Translations under genes and position numbers: made by a program
Shown here: positions 5,854-13,654 of the stretch, one piece after another
Numbering within the stretch: the first letter of the stretch is position 1
Layout of the letters: each line of letters begins with the position of its first letter
Assembly (NCBI GenBank): GCA_900543505.1
Contig: UQSB01000048.1
Span: forward strand, 1-16,311
Reading direction: 5' to 3'
Length of the DNA stretch: 16,311 nt
Source of the DNA: an uncultured Collinsella sp.
GTDB lineage: Bacteria; Actinomycetota; Coriobacteriia; Coriobacteriales; Coriobacteriaceae
The notes under the pieces: model-generated
What the model was told of the DNA's origin: nothing
The model's input: only the letters and a program-made list of their open reading frames with translations
Databases searched by the model: none

Positions 5854-8685
5854 CTACTCCCCCAGCAGCGCTTTCTCCGGCGTGATGGGCAGCGAGCGGA
5901 CCTGGTGGCCCGTGGCGTGTGCGACGGCCGAGGCCACGGCGGCGAGCGGCGTGTTGATGACGACCTCGCCGATCGACTTGGCGCCAAACGGGCCCGTCGG
6001 CTCGTAGCTCGGCTCAAAGGCCACGCGAATGCTGCCGATATCCAGGCGCGTAGGCAGCTTGTAGCTCATAAAGTTGCCGGTGCGCAGGCGACCGCGGTCG
6101 TCATGCTCGACGATCTCGTAGAGCGCGTGACCGATGCCCTGGGCAATGCCGCCCTCGGCCTGGACGCGCGCGAGCGCCTCGTTGATCACGGTGCCGCAAT
6201 CGACGGCAGCGGCGTAATCCACCACGGTCACCTTGCCGGTGGCCTTGTCAACCTCGACCTCGGCAATGCCGGCCATAAACGGCGGGGGCGAAACGGGCAG
6301 GCAGGCAGAGGCGTGCGAAGTCAGCGCGTCACCGCCCGCGATGTTCTTGACGCACAGGTTGGCAAAGTCTCGCAGCGTAAGGTAGCGACCGTGCTCGCGC
6401 GCAGCACGCTCGTCGGACAGGCGCACGTACTGGCCGTCGAAGACCACGTCGGCGGCGTCAACGTCCCACATCTGGGCGGCCTTGGCGCAAATCTTCTGGC
6501 GCAGCTCGGTCGCGGCGTTCTTGGCGGCAAGGCCCGTCACGTAGGTACCGGAGCTCGCGTACGAGCCGGCGTCGAACGGCGACACATCGGTGTCCACGCC
6601 GCGCACCACAATGAGCGAGCTCTCCACGCCCAGCTCCTCGGCGGCAATCTGCGCCAGGATCGTGTCGACGCCCATGCCGTTATCGGTGGCGCCGGTGCCG
6701 ATGGTAATGAAGCCGTCCTCTTCCAGGCGCATGTCGATGCCGGCGATATCCACGTTGGAAATGCCCGAGCCCTGCATGGTGAGCGCACAGCCCAGAGCAC
6801 GCACGCGGTCGCCCAGGTCGACGGCCAGCGGCTTGTCGCGCCAACCGATCATGTCCATCGCTCGCAGCAGGCAGCGGTCGAGCGCGCAGGCGTTGAGCTT
6901 CTCGTTGTAGTACTGCGGCATGATCTCGCCCTCGCGCACCATGTTCTTAAGGCGCAGGTCGGCGGGGTCCATGTGCAGCATGTCGGCGAGCTCGTTGACG
7001 GCGCTCTCCACGGCAAACTGGCCCTGGGTGGCACCGTAGCCGCGATACGCGCCGCCGCGGTTGGTGTTGGTGTAGACGGCGTCCCACCTAAAGCGGCTCG
7101 CCTTCACATGGTTGTAAATCGGCAGGCTCTTGTGGCCCGAAAGGCCGATCGTCGTGGTGGCGTGCTCGCCGTACGCGCCGGCGTTGGACAGCGTGTGCAA
7201 GTCGATGGCCGTGATGGTGCCGTCGTTCATGGCGCCCAGCTTAACGGTCATCTGCATCTGGTGGCGCGAGTTACCCGCGGTGATAGTCTCCTCGCGGGTG
7301 TAGCAGCAGTAGCTCGGACGGCCAGTCTGCTGGGTCACGAACGCAACGAAGATCTCGCAGCAGCCCGTCTGCTTGGAGCCAAAGCCGCCGCCGATGCGCG
7401 GCTTAATGACCTGCACCTGCGACTGCGGAATGTCGAGCGACTGCGCGACCATGCGGCGCACGTGGAAGGGCACCTGTGTAGAGGTGGTCACCGAGATACG
7501 CCCGAACGCGTCGGTCGTCGCAAAGGCGCGGAAGGTTTCCATGGGCGCGGTCTGCGTGGCCTGGCTGGTGTAAGTGCGCTCAAAGACGATGTCGCTCTGG
7601 GCGAAGGCCTCGTCCAGATCGCCATAATCGCTGGTACCGCTGCACACCAGGTTGCGCGGAACATCGCCGCCCTGCGGGAACATAAAGCTCACGTCGCCCT
7701 CGGGGTGGACCACGATGTCGTTATCGAGTGCCTGGGTAAAGTCGAGCAGGGGCTCGAGCACCTCGTAGTCGACCTTGATGAGCTTGAGCGCCTTGTCGGC
7801 GGCCTCCTCGGTCTCGGCGGCGACGATCGCCACCTCCTCGTTTTGGTAGCGCACGAGGTTCTCGAGGATCAGGCGGTCGTAGGGACTCGGCTGCGGATAG
7901 CTCTGGCCGGCGATGGTAAAGCGGCGCTTGGGCACGTCCTCGTAGGTGTAGACGCCAACCACGCCGGGCACCTTCAGGGCGCGCGACGTGTCGATGGAGC
8001 GGATCTTGGCGCGGGCATAGGGGCTGCGCTTGAGTTTGACGATCAGGGCCCCGGCGGGCACCAGGTCGCCCGTGTAGACCGGACGGCCCTCGAGCAGGGC
8101 CTTCGAGTCCTTCTTGGGCTGCTTGTGGGTGATCTGCTTGTAGGAGACGCCGTCGCAGCTGGTGTCGTTGACCGGCAGCTCGGGCATCTCAAAGCCCACC
8201 TGCACGCCGGACTCGTTGAGAAAGCGCACGATGGCGCGCAGCTGGCTCTCGTAGCCGCTGCAGCGGCAAAGATTGCCGGCGAGCTGGCGCGAGAGCTCCT
8301 CGCGCGTGGCGACGAGCGTCGGGTCCTCCTTGGCGGCGCGGGCGAGCGCCAGCACGTTCATGATGAGGCCGGGGGCGCAAAAACCGCACTGCTCGGCGCC
8401 TTCGGCAGCCATCGCGCGGGCGAGCGCCTCGGACTCGGCCTTGAGGCCCTCGAGCGTGGTGACGGAGCGGCCCTCGACGCGCGCGGCGGGAACCGAGCAG
8501 CTCAGCACCGGGTCGCCGTCGAGCCACACCGTGCACAGGCCGCAGTTGGTGGTTTCGCAGGCGCAGCGTACCGACGCGCAGCCCTGCTCGCGCAGCAGCG
8601 CAAAGAGCATGGTGTCGGGGGCAATCTGAACCTTGACCTTGCGACCGTTGAGCGTAAAAGAAAGATCGATGAGTTTGGCAGCCAT
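5854..8685 (-). CDS. Molybdenum hydroxylase, fused [2Fe-2S] and molybdopterin-binding subunit (XdhD / selenium-dependent type)
   Basis: Catalytic subunit of a xanthine dehydrogenase family enzyme that hydroxylates an N-heterocycle such as a purine, passing electrons through two [2Fe-2S] clusters to FAD. At 943 residues it joins parts that are separate in XdhABC. The first cluster uses Cys43, 48, 51 and 63 (CETTNCGLC); the second uses Cys100, 103, 140 and 142 (CGFC and GNLCRCSGY). The molybdopterin region follows from about 190, with GGGFGSK (432-438), Arg548 in AYRGYGATQ and the likely catalytic Glu907 in GAKSIGE. The layout and length resemble E. coli XdhD (about 956 residues) and selenium-dependent molybdenum hydroxylases; that assignment, and the substrate, are inferred. 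Its ATG overlaps the stop of the FAD subunit by one base (TAATG), so the two are coupled. Selenium-type maturation genes (yqeB, yqeC) are not in the window. Confidence 0.9.
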   Translation of the reverse strand: MAAKLIDLSFTLNGRKVKVQIAPDTMLFALLREQGCASVRCACETTNCGLCTVWLDGDPVLSCSVPAARVEGRSVTTLEGLKAESEALARAMAAEGAEQCGFCAPGLIMNVLALARAAKEDPTLVATREELSRQLAGNLCRCSGYESQLRAIVRFLNESGVQVGFEMPELPVNDTSCDGVSYKQITHKQPKKDSKALLEGRPVYTGDLVPAGALIVKLKRSPYARAKIRSIDTSRALKVPGVVGVYTYEDVPKRRFTIAGQSYPQPSPYDRLILENLVRYQNEEVAIVAAETEEAADKALKLIKVDYEVLEPLLDFTQALDNDIVVHPEGDVSFMFPQGGDVPRNLVCSGTSDYGDLDEAFAQSDIVFERTYTSQATQTAPMETFRAFATTDAFGRISVTTSTQVPFHVRRMVAQSLDIPQSQVQVIKPRIGGGFGSKQTGCCEIFVAFVTQQTGRPSYCCYTREETITAGNSRHQMQMTVKLGAMNDGTITAIDLHTLSNAGAYGEHATTTIGLSGHKSLPIYNHVKASRFRWDAVYTNTNRGGAYRGYGATQGQFAVESAVNELADMLHMDPADLRLKNMVREGEIMPQYYNEKLNACALDRCLLRAMDMIGWRDKPLAVDLGDRVRALGCALTMQGSGISNVDIAGIDMRLEEDGFITIGTGATDNGMGVDTILAQIAAEELGVESSLIVVRGVDTDVSPFDAGSYASSGTYVTGLAAKNAATELRQKICAKAAQMWDVDAADVVFDGQYVRLSDERAAREHGRYLTLRDFANLCVKNIAGGDALTSHASACLPVSPPPFMAGIAEVEVDKATGKVTVVDYAAAVDCGTVINEALARVQAEGGIAQGIGHALYEIVEHDDRGRLRTGNFMSYKLPTRLDIGSIRVAFEPSYEPTGPFGAKSIGEVVINTPLAAVASAVAHATGHQVRSLPITPEKALLGE

Positions 8686-9599
8686 TAGCGCACCTCGCTA
8701 GAATCGACGCCGGGCACGCGGCGGCAGGAATACTCGTCCGTGGCGTGCTTGGGAATCTGCACGCCCTCGAGCTCGCGGGCAAGCGCGGCCGAAAGCTCAA
8801 TGCCGGCGGCGCGGCGCACGGCCTGAATCGCCAGCGGGGCCGAGATGCGGCGGCGGTAGTCGGCCGAGCCCCACAGGTTGGTGCCGTAGCTCAGGGTACG
8901 CACGGATGCGGCAAGGGCGCACAGCTCGTCCTCGGAAGGCTGCTCGTTCACCAGGCCGCATGCCTCGCCCCGCAGCAGGGTCGCGCGCAGCGGGCGGGCA
9001 CCCACGGTGACGTGCCAGGAGCCGTCCCACCAGGCGGCGGTGACGTTCAGCGAGGGGAAGTCGGTCGCGGCCTTGCGCACGGCCTCGTAGCTTGCGCGGT
9101 AGTCGTGTTTAACGACCACAACATGCTCGATCACGTCACGTACGTAGCCCATGTCCACGAACTCCGCGAGCGGCACGCGACCGGCGCCCGTCAGCTCAAC
9201 ATAGGAATCGAGCGCCAGGAAGGCGGAGAGAACGTCCGAGAAGCCAAAGCGGCCGTAGATGCTGCCGCCCACCGTAGCGGTATTGCGCAGCTGCACACCC
9301 ACGATGTCGTGGACGGCGAACTCAAAGACATTGTTGACAAGCGCGTTGAGCCCGGCATGGCGCTCGAGCTGGCGCAGGGTGCACATGGCACCGATGCGAA
9401 ACTCGGTCTCGGTCTCCTCGATCTGATCGAGTCCGCAGGCCGAAAGGTCAATCGCCGTCGCGACGCGACGCGAACCCAGGCGCATCCAAATGCCACCGCC
9501 CACAATCTTGTTATTGCGGTTCTTCTGTAAGAGCTCATAGGCTTCGGCCGCGTTTCCAACACGGACGTAGGTACCGAACTTGAGCACGTTCTCCCCCAT
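8685..9599 (-). CDS. Molybdenum hydroxylase FAD-binding subunit
   Basis: Electron-transfer subunit that binds FAD and pairs with the downstream catalytic subunit. It is 304 residues, in the usual range. The FAD_binding_5 features are visible: GGGIWMRLG around residues 34-42, in place of the usual AGGTDLL, and QLRNTATVGGSIYGRFGFSD, the conserved stretch that contacts FAD. A CO-dehydrogenase flavoprotein C-terminal domain follows from about 185. The ATG at 9599 has only AAGAG directly against it; a GTG at 9587 has GGGGGAG 3 nt before it, so the start is not certain. It is the first gene of a two-gene operon. It most resembles the YgfM-type partners of XdhD. Confidence 0.88.
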   Translation of the reverse strand: MGENVLKFGTYVRVGNAAEAYELLQKNRNNKIVGGGIWMRLGSRRVATAIDLSACGLDQIEETETEFRIGAMCTLRQLERHAGLNALVNNVFEFAVHDIVGVQLRNTATVGGSIYGRFGFSDVLSAFLALDSYVELTGAGRVPLAEFVDMGYVRDVIEHVVVVKHDYRASYEAVRKAATDFPSLNVTAAWWDGSWHVTVGARPLRATLLRGEACGLVNEQPSEDELCALAASVRTLSYGTNLWGSADYRRRISAPLAIQAVRRAAGIELSAALARELEGVQIPKHATDEYSCRRVPGVDSSEVR

Positions 9600-9692
9600 C
9601 TCTTCACTTGTCCAGTACTTTTAAGTGTACCAAACGAGGGGGCATAGCTCGTGTCGGGACAAAATGAACCGTTTTCCTCCGTCGCATGCGGA

Positions 9693-9729
9693 TCAAAAAA
9701 GGCTCCCAGCCAAGATGACTGGGAGCCTT
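9693..9729 (-). terminator. Strong intrinsic terminator after gdhA
   Basis: A perfect 11-bp stem AAGGCTCCCAG/CTGGGAGCCTT (9699-9709 with 9719-9729) with a 9-nt loop is followed by six uridines on the minus strand (9695-9700, partly within the stem base). It lies 24 nt past the gdhA stop and isolates gdhA from the hydroxylase operon. Confidence 0.92.
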
Positions 9730-9753
9730 ATCAATGCTATGTCAAGCGAAGAT

Positions 9754-11109
9754 TTAGCAGACACCCTGGGCGAGCATGGCATCGGCGACCTTCAGGAAGC
9801 CGGCGATGTTGGCGCCCATGACGAAGTTGCCCTCCTGGCCATACTCCTTGGCGGTGTCGTCCACGTTGTGGAACATGCCGCGCATGAGCTGCTCGAGCTT
9901 GCCGTCGACCTCCTCGAAGGTCCAGGACAGGTGCTCGGCGTTCTGGCTCATCTCCAGGCCGGACACGAGCACGCCGCCGGCGTTGGCAGCCTTACCGGGC
10001 ATAAAGGCGACGCCGTTCTCCTGGAAGTAGGTCGTGGCCTCGATGGTCGTGGGCATGTTTGCGCCCTCGCCGACCACCTTGCAGCCGTTGGCGACGAGCG
10101 CCTGGGCGTCCTCGAGCAGCAGCGTGTTCTCGCGAGCGCAGGGCAGCGCGATGTCGCAGGGCAGCTCCCACACGCCGCGGCCGTCGCCCTCGTGCCACAC
10201 GGCGTTGGGCTTCTCGTCAACGTACATGGCGAGCGTGACGCCCTTGTCGTGGCCGGAGCGCTTCTGGTTGTAGACGTGCTCGAGCACGGAGTAGTCGATG
10301 CCGTCGGGATCCTCGACCCAGCCGTGGGTATCGGAGCAGGCAAGCACCTTGCCGCCGAGCTGGGAGACCTTCTGGACGGCATAGATAGCAACGTTGCCGG
10401 AACCGTGAACGACGACGTTCTTGCCCTCGAAGGAGTCGCCGCGGCTCTTGAGGTACTCGTCCACAAAGTAGACCAGGCCGTAGCCGGTGGCCTCGGTACG
10501 GGCGAGCGAGCCGCCAAAGGAGAGGCCCTTGCCGGTGAGGACGCCGGTCCACTCGTTGGTCAGGCGCTTGTACTGACCGAACATGTAGGCCACCTCGCGG
10601 CCGCCAACGCCCAGGTCGCCGGCGGGAACGTCGGTGTTGGGGCCGATGTGGCGATAGAGCTCGGTCATGAAGGACTGGCAGAAGTGCATGATCTCGTTGT
10701 TGGACTTGCCCTTGGGGTCAAAGTCGGAGCCGCCCTTGCCGCCGCCCATGGGAAGGGTGGTCAGGCTGTTCTTGAGGATCTGCTCCAGGCCCAGGAACTT
10801 GAGCATGCCCAGGGTGACCGTCGGGTTAAAGCGCAGGCCGCCCTTGTAGGGTCCAATAGCAGAGTTGAACTCGACGCGGTAGCCGCGGTTGACCTGGACC
10901 TTGCCTTGGTCGTCGACCCAGGGGACACGGAACATAACGATGCGCTCGGGCTCGACGAGGCGCTCAAGCAGGGCGGCCTCCTCGTACTCGGGATGGGCGT
11001 CGAGCGCCGGCTGGATGGTGCCGAGGATCTCGGTCGCAGCCTGGATGAACTCAGGCTGCTCGGGATAGCGGGCCTTGAGCTCGTCGAGAACTTTCTGCGT
11101 GTAGCTCAT
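9754..11109 (-). CDS. gdhA: Glutamate dehydrogenase, hexameric type
   Basis: Interconverts glutamate and 2-oxoglutarate plus ammonia with NAD(P)H. From the chosen ATG, which follows GGAGGAAGC, it is 451 residues, normal for the short hexameric class. Substrate and catalytic residues fall at the same positions as in the Clostridium symbiosum enzyme: Lys89 (PYKGG), Lys113, Lys125 (MGGGKGG) and Asp165 (PAGDLGVGG). The cofactor domain has GSGNVA followed by ACSDTHG; the Ser-Asp there resembles the NADP-using E. coli enzyme, so NADPH use is likely but not proven. A longer start at 11157 is open but has no ribosome binding site to favour it. It stands alone, with a leader of over 200 nt upstream and a strong terminator downstream. 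Confidence 0.97.
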   Translation of the reverse strand: MSYTQKVLDELKARYPEQPEFIQAATEILGTIQPALDAHPEYEEAALLERLVEPERIVMFRVPWVDDQGKVQVNRGYRVEFNSAIGPYKGGLRFNPTVTLGMLKFLGLEQILKNSLTTLPMGGGKGGSDFDPKGKSNNEIMHFCQSFMTELYRHIGPNTDVPAGDLGVGGREVAYMFGQYKRLTNEWTGVLTGKGLSFGGSLARTEATGYGLVYFVDEYLKSRGDSFEGKNVVVHGSGNVAIYAVQKVSQLGGKVLACSDTHGWVEDPDGIDYSVLEHVYNQKRSGHDKGVTLAMYVDEKPNAVWHEGDGRGVWELPCDIALPCARENTLLLEDAQALVANGCKVVGEGANMPTTIEATTYFQENGVAFMPGKAANAGGVLVSGLEMSQNAEHLSWTFEEVDGKLEQLMRGMFHNVDDTAKEYGQEGNFVMGANIAGFLKVADAMLAQGVC

Positions 11110-11182
11110 GCTTCCTCCAATTGATGGAAAAGAAAGGTGTCGTTCGCGGCGCCCCATGCGCCGTGAGCTTTATCGAGTATGG

Positions 11183-11188
11183 ATAATA
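11183..11188 (-). promoter_or_regulatory. Possible -10 element of gdhA
   Basis: TATTAT on the minus strand lies about 75 nt upstream of the gdhA ATG. No good -35 element is found at normal spacing. The rest of the 11110-11320 gap is comparatively AT-rich and shows no gene. Confidence 0.25.
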
Positions 11189-11320
11189 TCGCACTGTTGC
11201 TACAAAGTTACGAATAAGGCAACGAGCGGATGTTTCATTTTGATTACGATGCAGGTAGATAGCTTTTTGACCGCCTGACGAGCAAATCGCGTGTTTCGAA
11301 GCTGTTTCCCGCACGTTTCG

Positions 11321-11359
11321 AAACCACCACAAAGGGGACAGGCACCTTTGTGGTGGTTT
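11321..11359 (-). terminator. 15-bp hairpin after selC, REP-like, possible bidirectional terminator
   Basis: A perfect 15-bp stem (11321-11335 with 11345-11359) encloses the 9-nt loop GGACAGGCA. It starts 13 nt after the encoded CCA of tRNA-Sec. Stem ends of AAA/TTT make it a possible terminator for selC in one direction and for readthrough in the other. The AAAGGGGACAGG part is shared with an inverted repeat between selA and the transporter gene. Confidence 0.6.
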
Positions 11360-11372
11360 TGGCGAGATGCGT

Positions 11373-11469
11373 TGGCGGGAACGGATGTGAATCGAACACA
11401 TCCAAGACGTTTTGCACGCCTCACAACGGTTTTGAAGACCGCGGGGCCCACCGGAGCCCATCCGTTCCC
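11373..11469 (-). tRNA. selC: tRNA-Sec (anticodon UCA)
   Basis: Selenocysteine tRNA, 97 nt including an encoded GCCA end. It shows the hallmark unusual architecture: an 8-bp acceptor stem (GGGAACGG with CCGTTCCC) on a 5-bp T stem (ATGTG/CACAT), a 6-bp D stem with a 4-nt loop (GGGCTC-CGGT-GGGCCC), an anticodon loop CTTCAAA giving UCA, and a long variable arm (AGGCGT/ACGTCT). It is the substrate of SelA and the ligand of SelB, both encoded directly upstream on the same strand. Confidence 0.97.
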
Positions 11470-11504
11470 AAACGTGGCGGTATTTTACCAAACGCGCAGT
11501 GTCG

Positions 11505-11666
11505 CGCCACGAAAACGGCCCATCTACTACGTTTAACCAGCAAGGGTTAGCCATACCCACTTTTTCGTAACATCGGCAAGTCATCTACCTGCGGTTTTGT
11601 TTTTGCGGTTTTTGAAATGGTCGAGGGTAGTCACTTAAACGTAGTAGATAGGCCGGTTTTGTGGCG
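11505..11666 (-). repeat. 162-bp inverted-repeat element between selB and selC
   Basis: Arms of 32 nt (11505-11536 and 11635-11666) match at 29 positions when inverted; the inner 15 bp (ATCTACTACGTTTAA) are perfect. The 98-nt centre contains no open frame of note. The element fills almost the whole gap between the selB stop and selC. Inside it, TTGCCG and TATGGC (11550-11555) separated by 18 nt on the minus strand could be a weak selC promoter. It looks like a MITE or other small repeat, but no target duplication was seen. Confidence 0.75.
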
Positions 11667-11683
11667 AGCGGCGATTCGGAGCC

Positions 11684-13654
11684 CTAGCGCAGGGATCTGA
11701 GACCGCCGGCCTCCTTGTTGAGCGTCGTAAAACGCACCGCATCCAGGTGCTCCAAGATGCTAATGGCTCGTTTGCGCGACACGCCTAAGGCCTCGCGCAG
11801 CACACTCGTCGTGGCAACGCCGCCAGCAGCCTCGATAGCCGCGGCGACGACCTCACGTGCATGGGCCTCGGCGGCGGCAGACAAGGCAACGTCGCGTTCG
11901 ATCTTAACGATCGCGCGGTTGAGCGAAAGCTCGCGCAGGGCACGCGTCATGGTGTCGCGATCGAGCTGCAGACGCTCACCCACCTCGGGCAGCGTCGCCG
12001 CACCGAGACCCGCCTCGTCGAGGGCGGCCACGATGCGCTGGCTCGCCTCGCGCACCACACGTATCGCCGCAGCGGCAGAGTGCGGGTCGAACACCTCGGC
12101 ACCGTCGACGGTACACACGCCGCGCGCACAGCCCTCGAGAACGAGCGCGGACGCGACGTCTTCGCCCGCTGTCGGCCAGGCGGCATGCGCGACCTCGCCC
12201 GGCGTGAAACCCGTCTGCTTGGGCGCGGCCCCGTGCATGGCGGCCAGCGTGACGGAGAGCGTGGCGAGGGCGGCATCGAGCACAGCGGGGGCGGCATAGA
12301 GCTCCTCGGTCGAGCGCTCGGCACGAAGCGCCACGGCGTGACCCGAGGAAACCGCCCCGTGCAGGAGCGCAGCCGCCTCGGCACCCGAAAGATCGAGAGC
12401 ACGGGCTGCGGCCGCGGCAGGCACGGGCAGGCGCTGCAGCCCCAACCATGCGGCAACGGCGGCGGCGCGGTCGTCGGCATCCAGGGCCCCGAGCAGCGCA
12501 CACTCGCCCGCGGAGAGGACGCGCGAGCGGCGACACCGCGAAAGAAGAACACGACCGCCGCCGATAAGCACCACCGGCGAGAACGCGAGCACAATGAGGC
12601 CGTCGCCCGATCGCACGGGAAGGCGCTCCTCCAGACGGACCTGCACGATGCGGGTCTCGCCAACCTCAATGGGTCCCTCACCCTCCATGAGCATGATACG
12701 GCCAAGGACCTCCGCCGTACCCGCCATCACATGAACGCGCGTACCGGACCCGAAGGGCGCGGGCTTGGTGCCCTCGCGCCCCAGATACGTGAAGCGGGCG
12801 ATGAGCCTGAGCGTCGAGCCCTCAGCACCAGACCCGCAGAGGACCTCGCCACGCGGAAGGTCGCCCGCACCGTCGCCCACGATGTTGAGCGCCGCGCGCT
12901 GTCCGGGCAACGCCCGAGGAGTATCACCATGCACCTGAATCGCGCGCACGCGGCAGCGCACGCCCGCGGGACATGAGACGAGCTCGTCGCCCACCGCTAC
13001 GGGGGCATCGTGAAGCGTGCCCGTGACGACCGTCCCGGATCCCTTGATGGTGAAGCAGCGGTCGATGGGCAGGCGCGGGGCCAGACCGGGGCGCACCGGG
13101 CGGGATGCGGCATCGGCCAGGAAAGAGTCGATGGCGGCATCGAGGGCAAGGCGAACGTCCTCGATGCCCACGCCCGTGCGCGAGGAAACAGGCACCACGG
13201 GCGCATCGGCAAAGACGGTATCGCTGAGGAAGTCCATCACGTCGAGCTCGGCGAGCTCCGCCGTCTCGTCATCGGCCAGATCGCGCATCGTGAGCGCCAC
13301 CACGAGGTGTCTCACGCCCAACAGCTCCAGCACGTGAACGTGCTCGCGGGTCTGCGGCATCACGCTCTCAACGGCAGAAACAACCAGCAACGCAACGTCC
13401 ACGCCGGTGGCGCCCTGCACCATGGCGCGCAAATAGTGCGCATGCCCGGGCACGTCAACCAAGCCGACAAGCTTGCCGCTGGGAAGCTCGAGCTCGCCAA
13501 AGCCGAGCTCAGTGGTCATGCCTCGGCGCCGTTCGACCTCCAGACGGTCGGGATTTTTGCCGGTCAGCGCCTCGATAAGGGCCGACTTTCCGTGGTCGAC
13601 GTGTCCTGCTGTTCCAACGACAACGGGACACTCGACAAGCTCAAGCGCGGTCAT
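11684..13654 (-). CDS. selB: Selenocysteine-specific elongation factor SelB
   Basis: GTPase that brings selenocysteyl-tRNA to the ribosome at UGA codons marked by a SECIS hairpin. The 656-residue protein begins with an EF-Tu-like G domain: GTAGHVDHGKS (14-24), Thr47-Thr48 (switch region), DVPGH (67-71), and the base-specificity motif TMRD (122-125). The last is unusual, because the expected lysine (NKxD or TKxD) is methionine. EF-Tu domain 2 and 3 regions follow (GSGTVVTGTLHD onward), then the C-terminal winged-helix repeats that read SECIS RNA, including VLREALGVSRKRAISILEHLDAVRFT near the end. The ATG at 13654 shares its A with the TGA stop of selA, so translation is coupled. It is normal length for the family. 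Confidence 0.96.
   Translation of the reverse strand: MTALELVECPVVVGTAGHVDHGKSALIEALTGKNPDRLEVERRRGMTTELGFGELELPSGKLVGLVDVPGHAHYLRAMVQGATGVDVALLVVSAVESVMPQTREHVHVLELLGVRHLVVALTMRDLADDETAELAELDVMDFLSDTVFADAPVVPVSSRTGVGIEDVRLALDAAIDSFLADAASRPVRPGLAPRLPIDRCFTIKGSGTVVTGTLHDAPVAVGDELVSCPAGVRCRVRAIQVHGDTPRALPGQRAALNIVGDGAGDLPRGEVLCGSGAEGSTLRLIARFTYLGREGTKPAPFGSGTRVHVMAGTAEVLGRIMLMEGEGPIEVGETRIVQVRLEERLPVRSGDGLIVLAFSPVVLIGGGRVLLSRCRRSRVLSAGECALLGALDADDRAAAVAAWLGLQRLPVPAAAAARALDLSGAEAAALLHGAVSSGHAVALRAERSTEELYAAPAVLDAALATLSVTLAAMHGAAPKQTGFTPGEVAHAAWPTAGEDVASALVLEGCARGVCTVDGAEVFDPHSAAAAIRVVREASQRIVAALDEAGLGAATLPEVGERLQLDRDTMTRALRELSLNRAIVKIERDVALSAAAEAHAREVVAAAIEAAGGVATTSVLREALGVSRKRAISILEHLDAVRFTTLNKEAGGLRSLR

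Noticed and set aside
5815..8688. 957-codon open frame on the plus strand opposite the molybdenum hydroxylase
   Set aside because: Low-complexity shadow rich in Ala, Gly, His and Arg; the minus strand encodes a complete enzyme with all cofactor motifs.
11051..11584. 177-codon minus-strand frame across selC and the gdhA leader
   Set aside because: It overlaps tRNA-Sec, a hairpin and the gdhA start, and has no recognisable domain or ribosome binding site.
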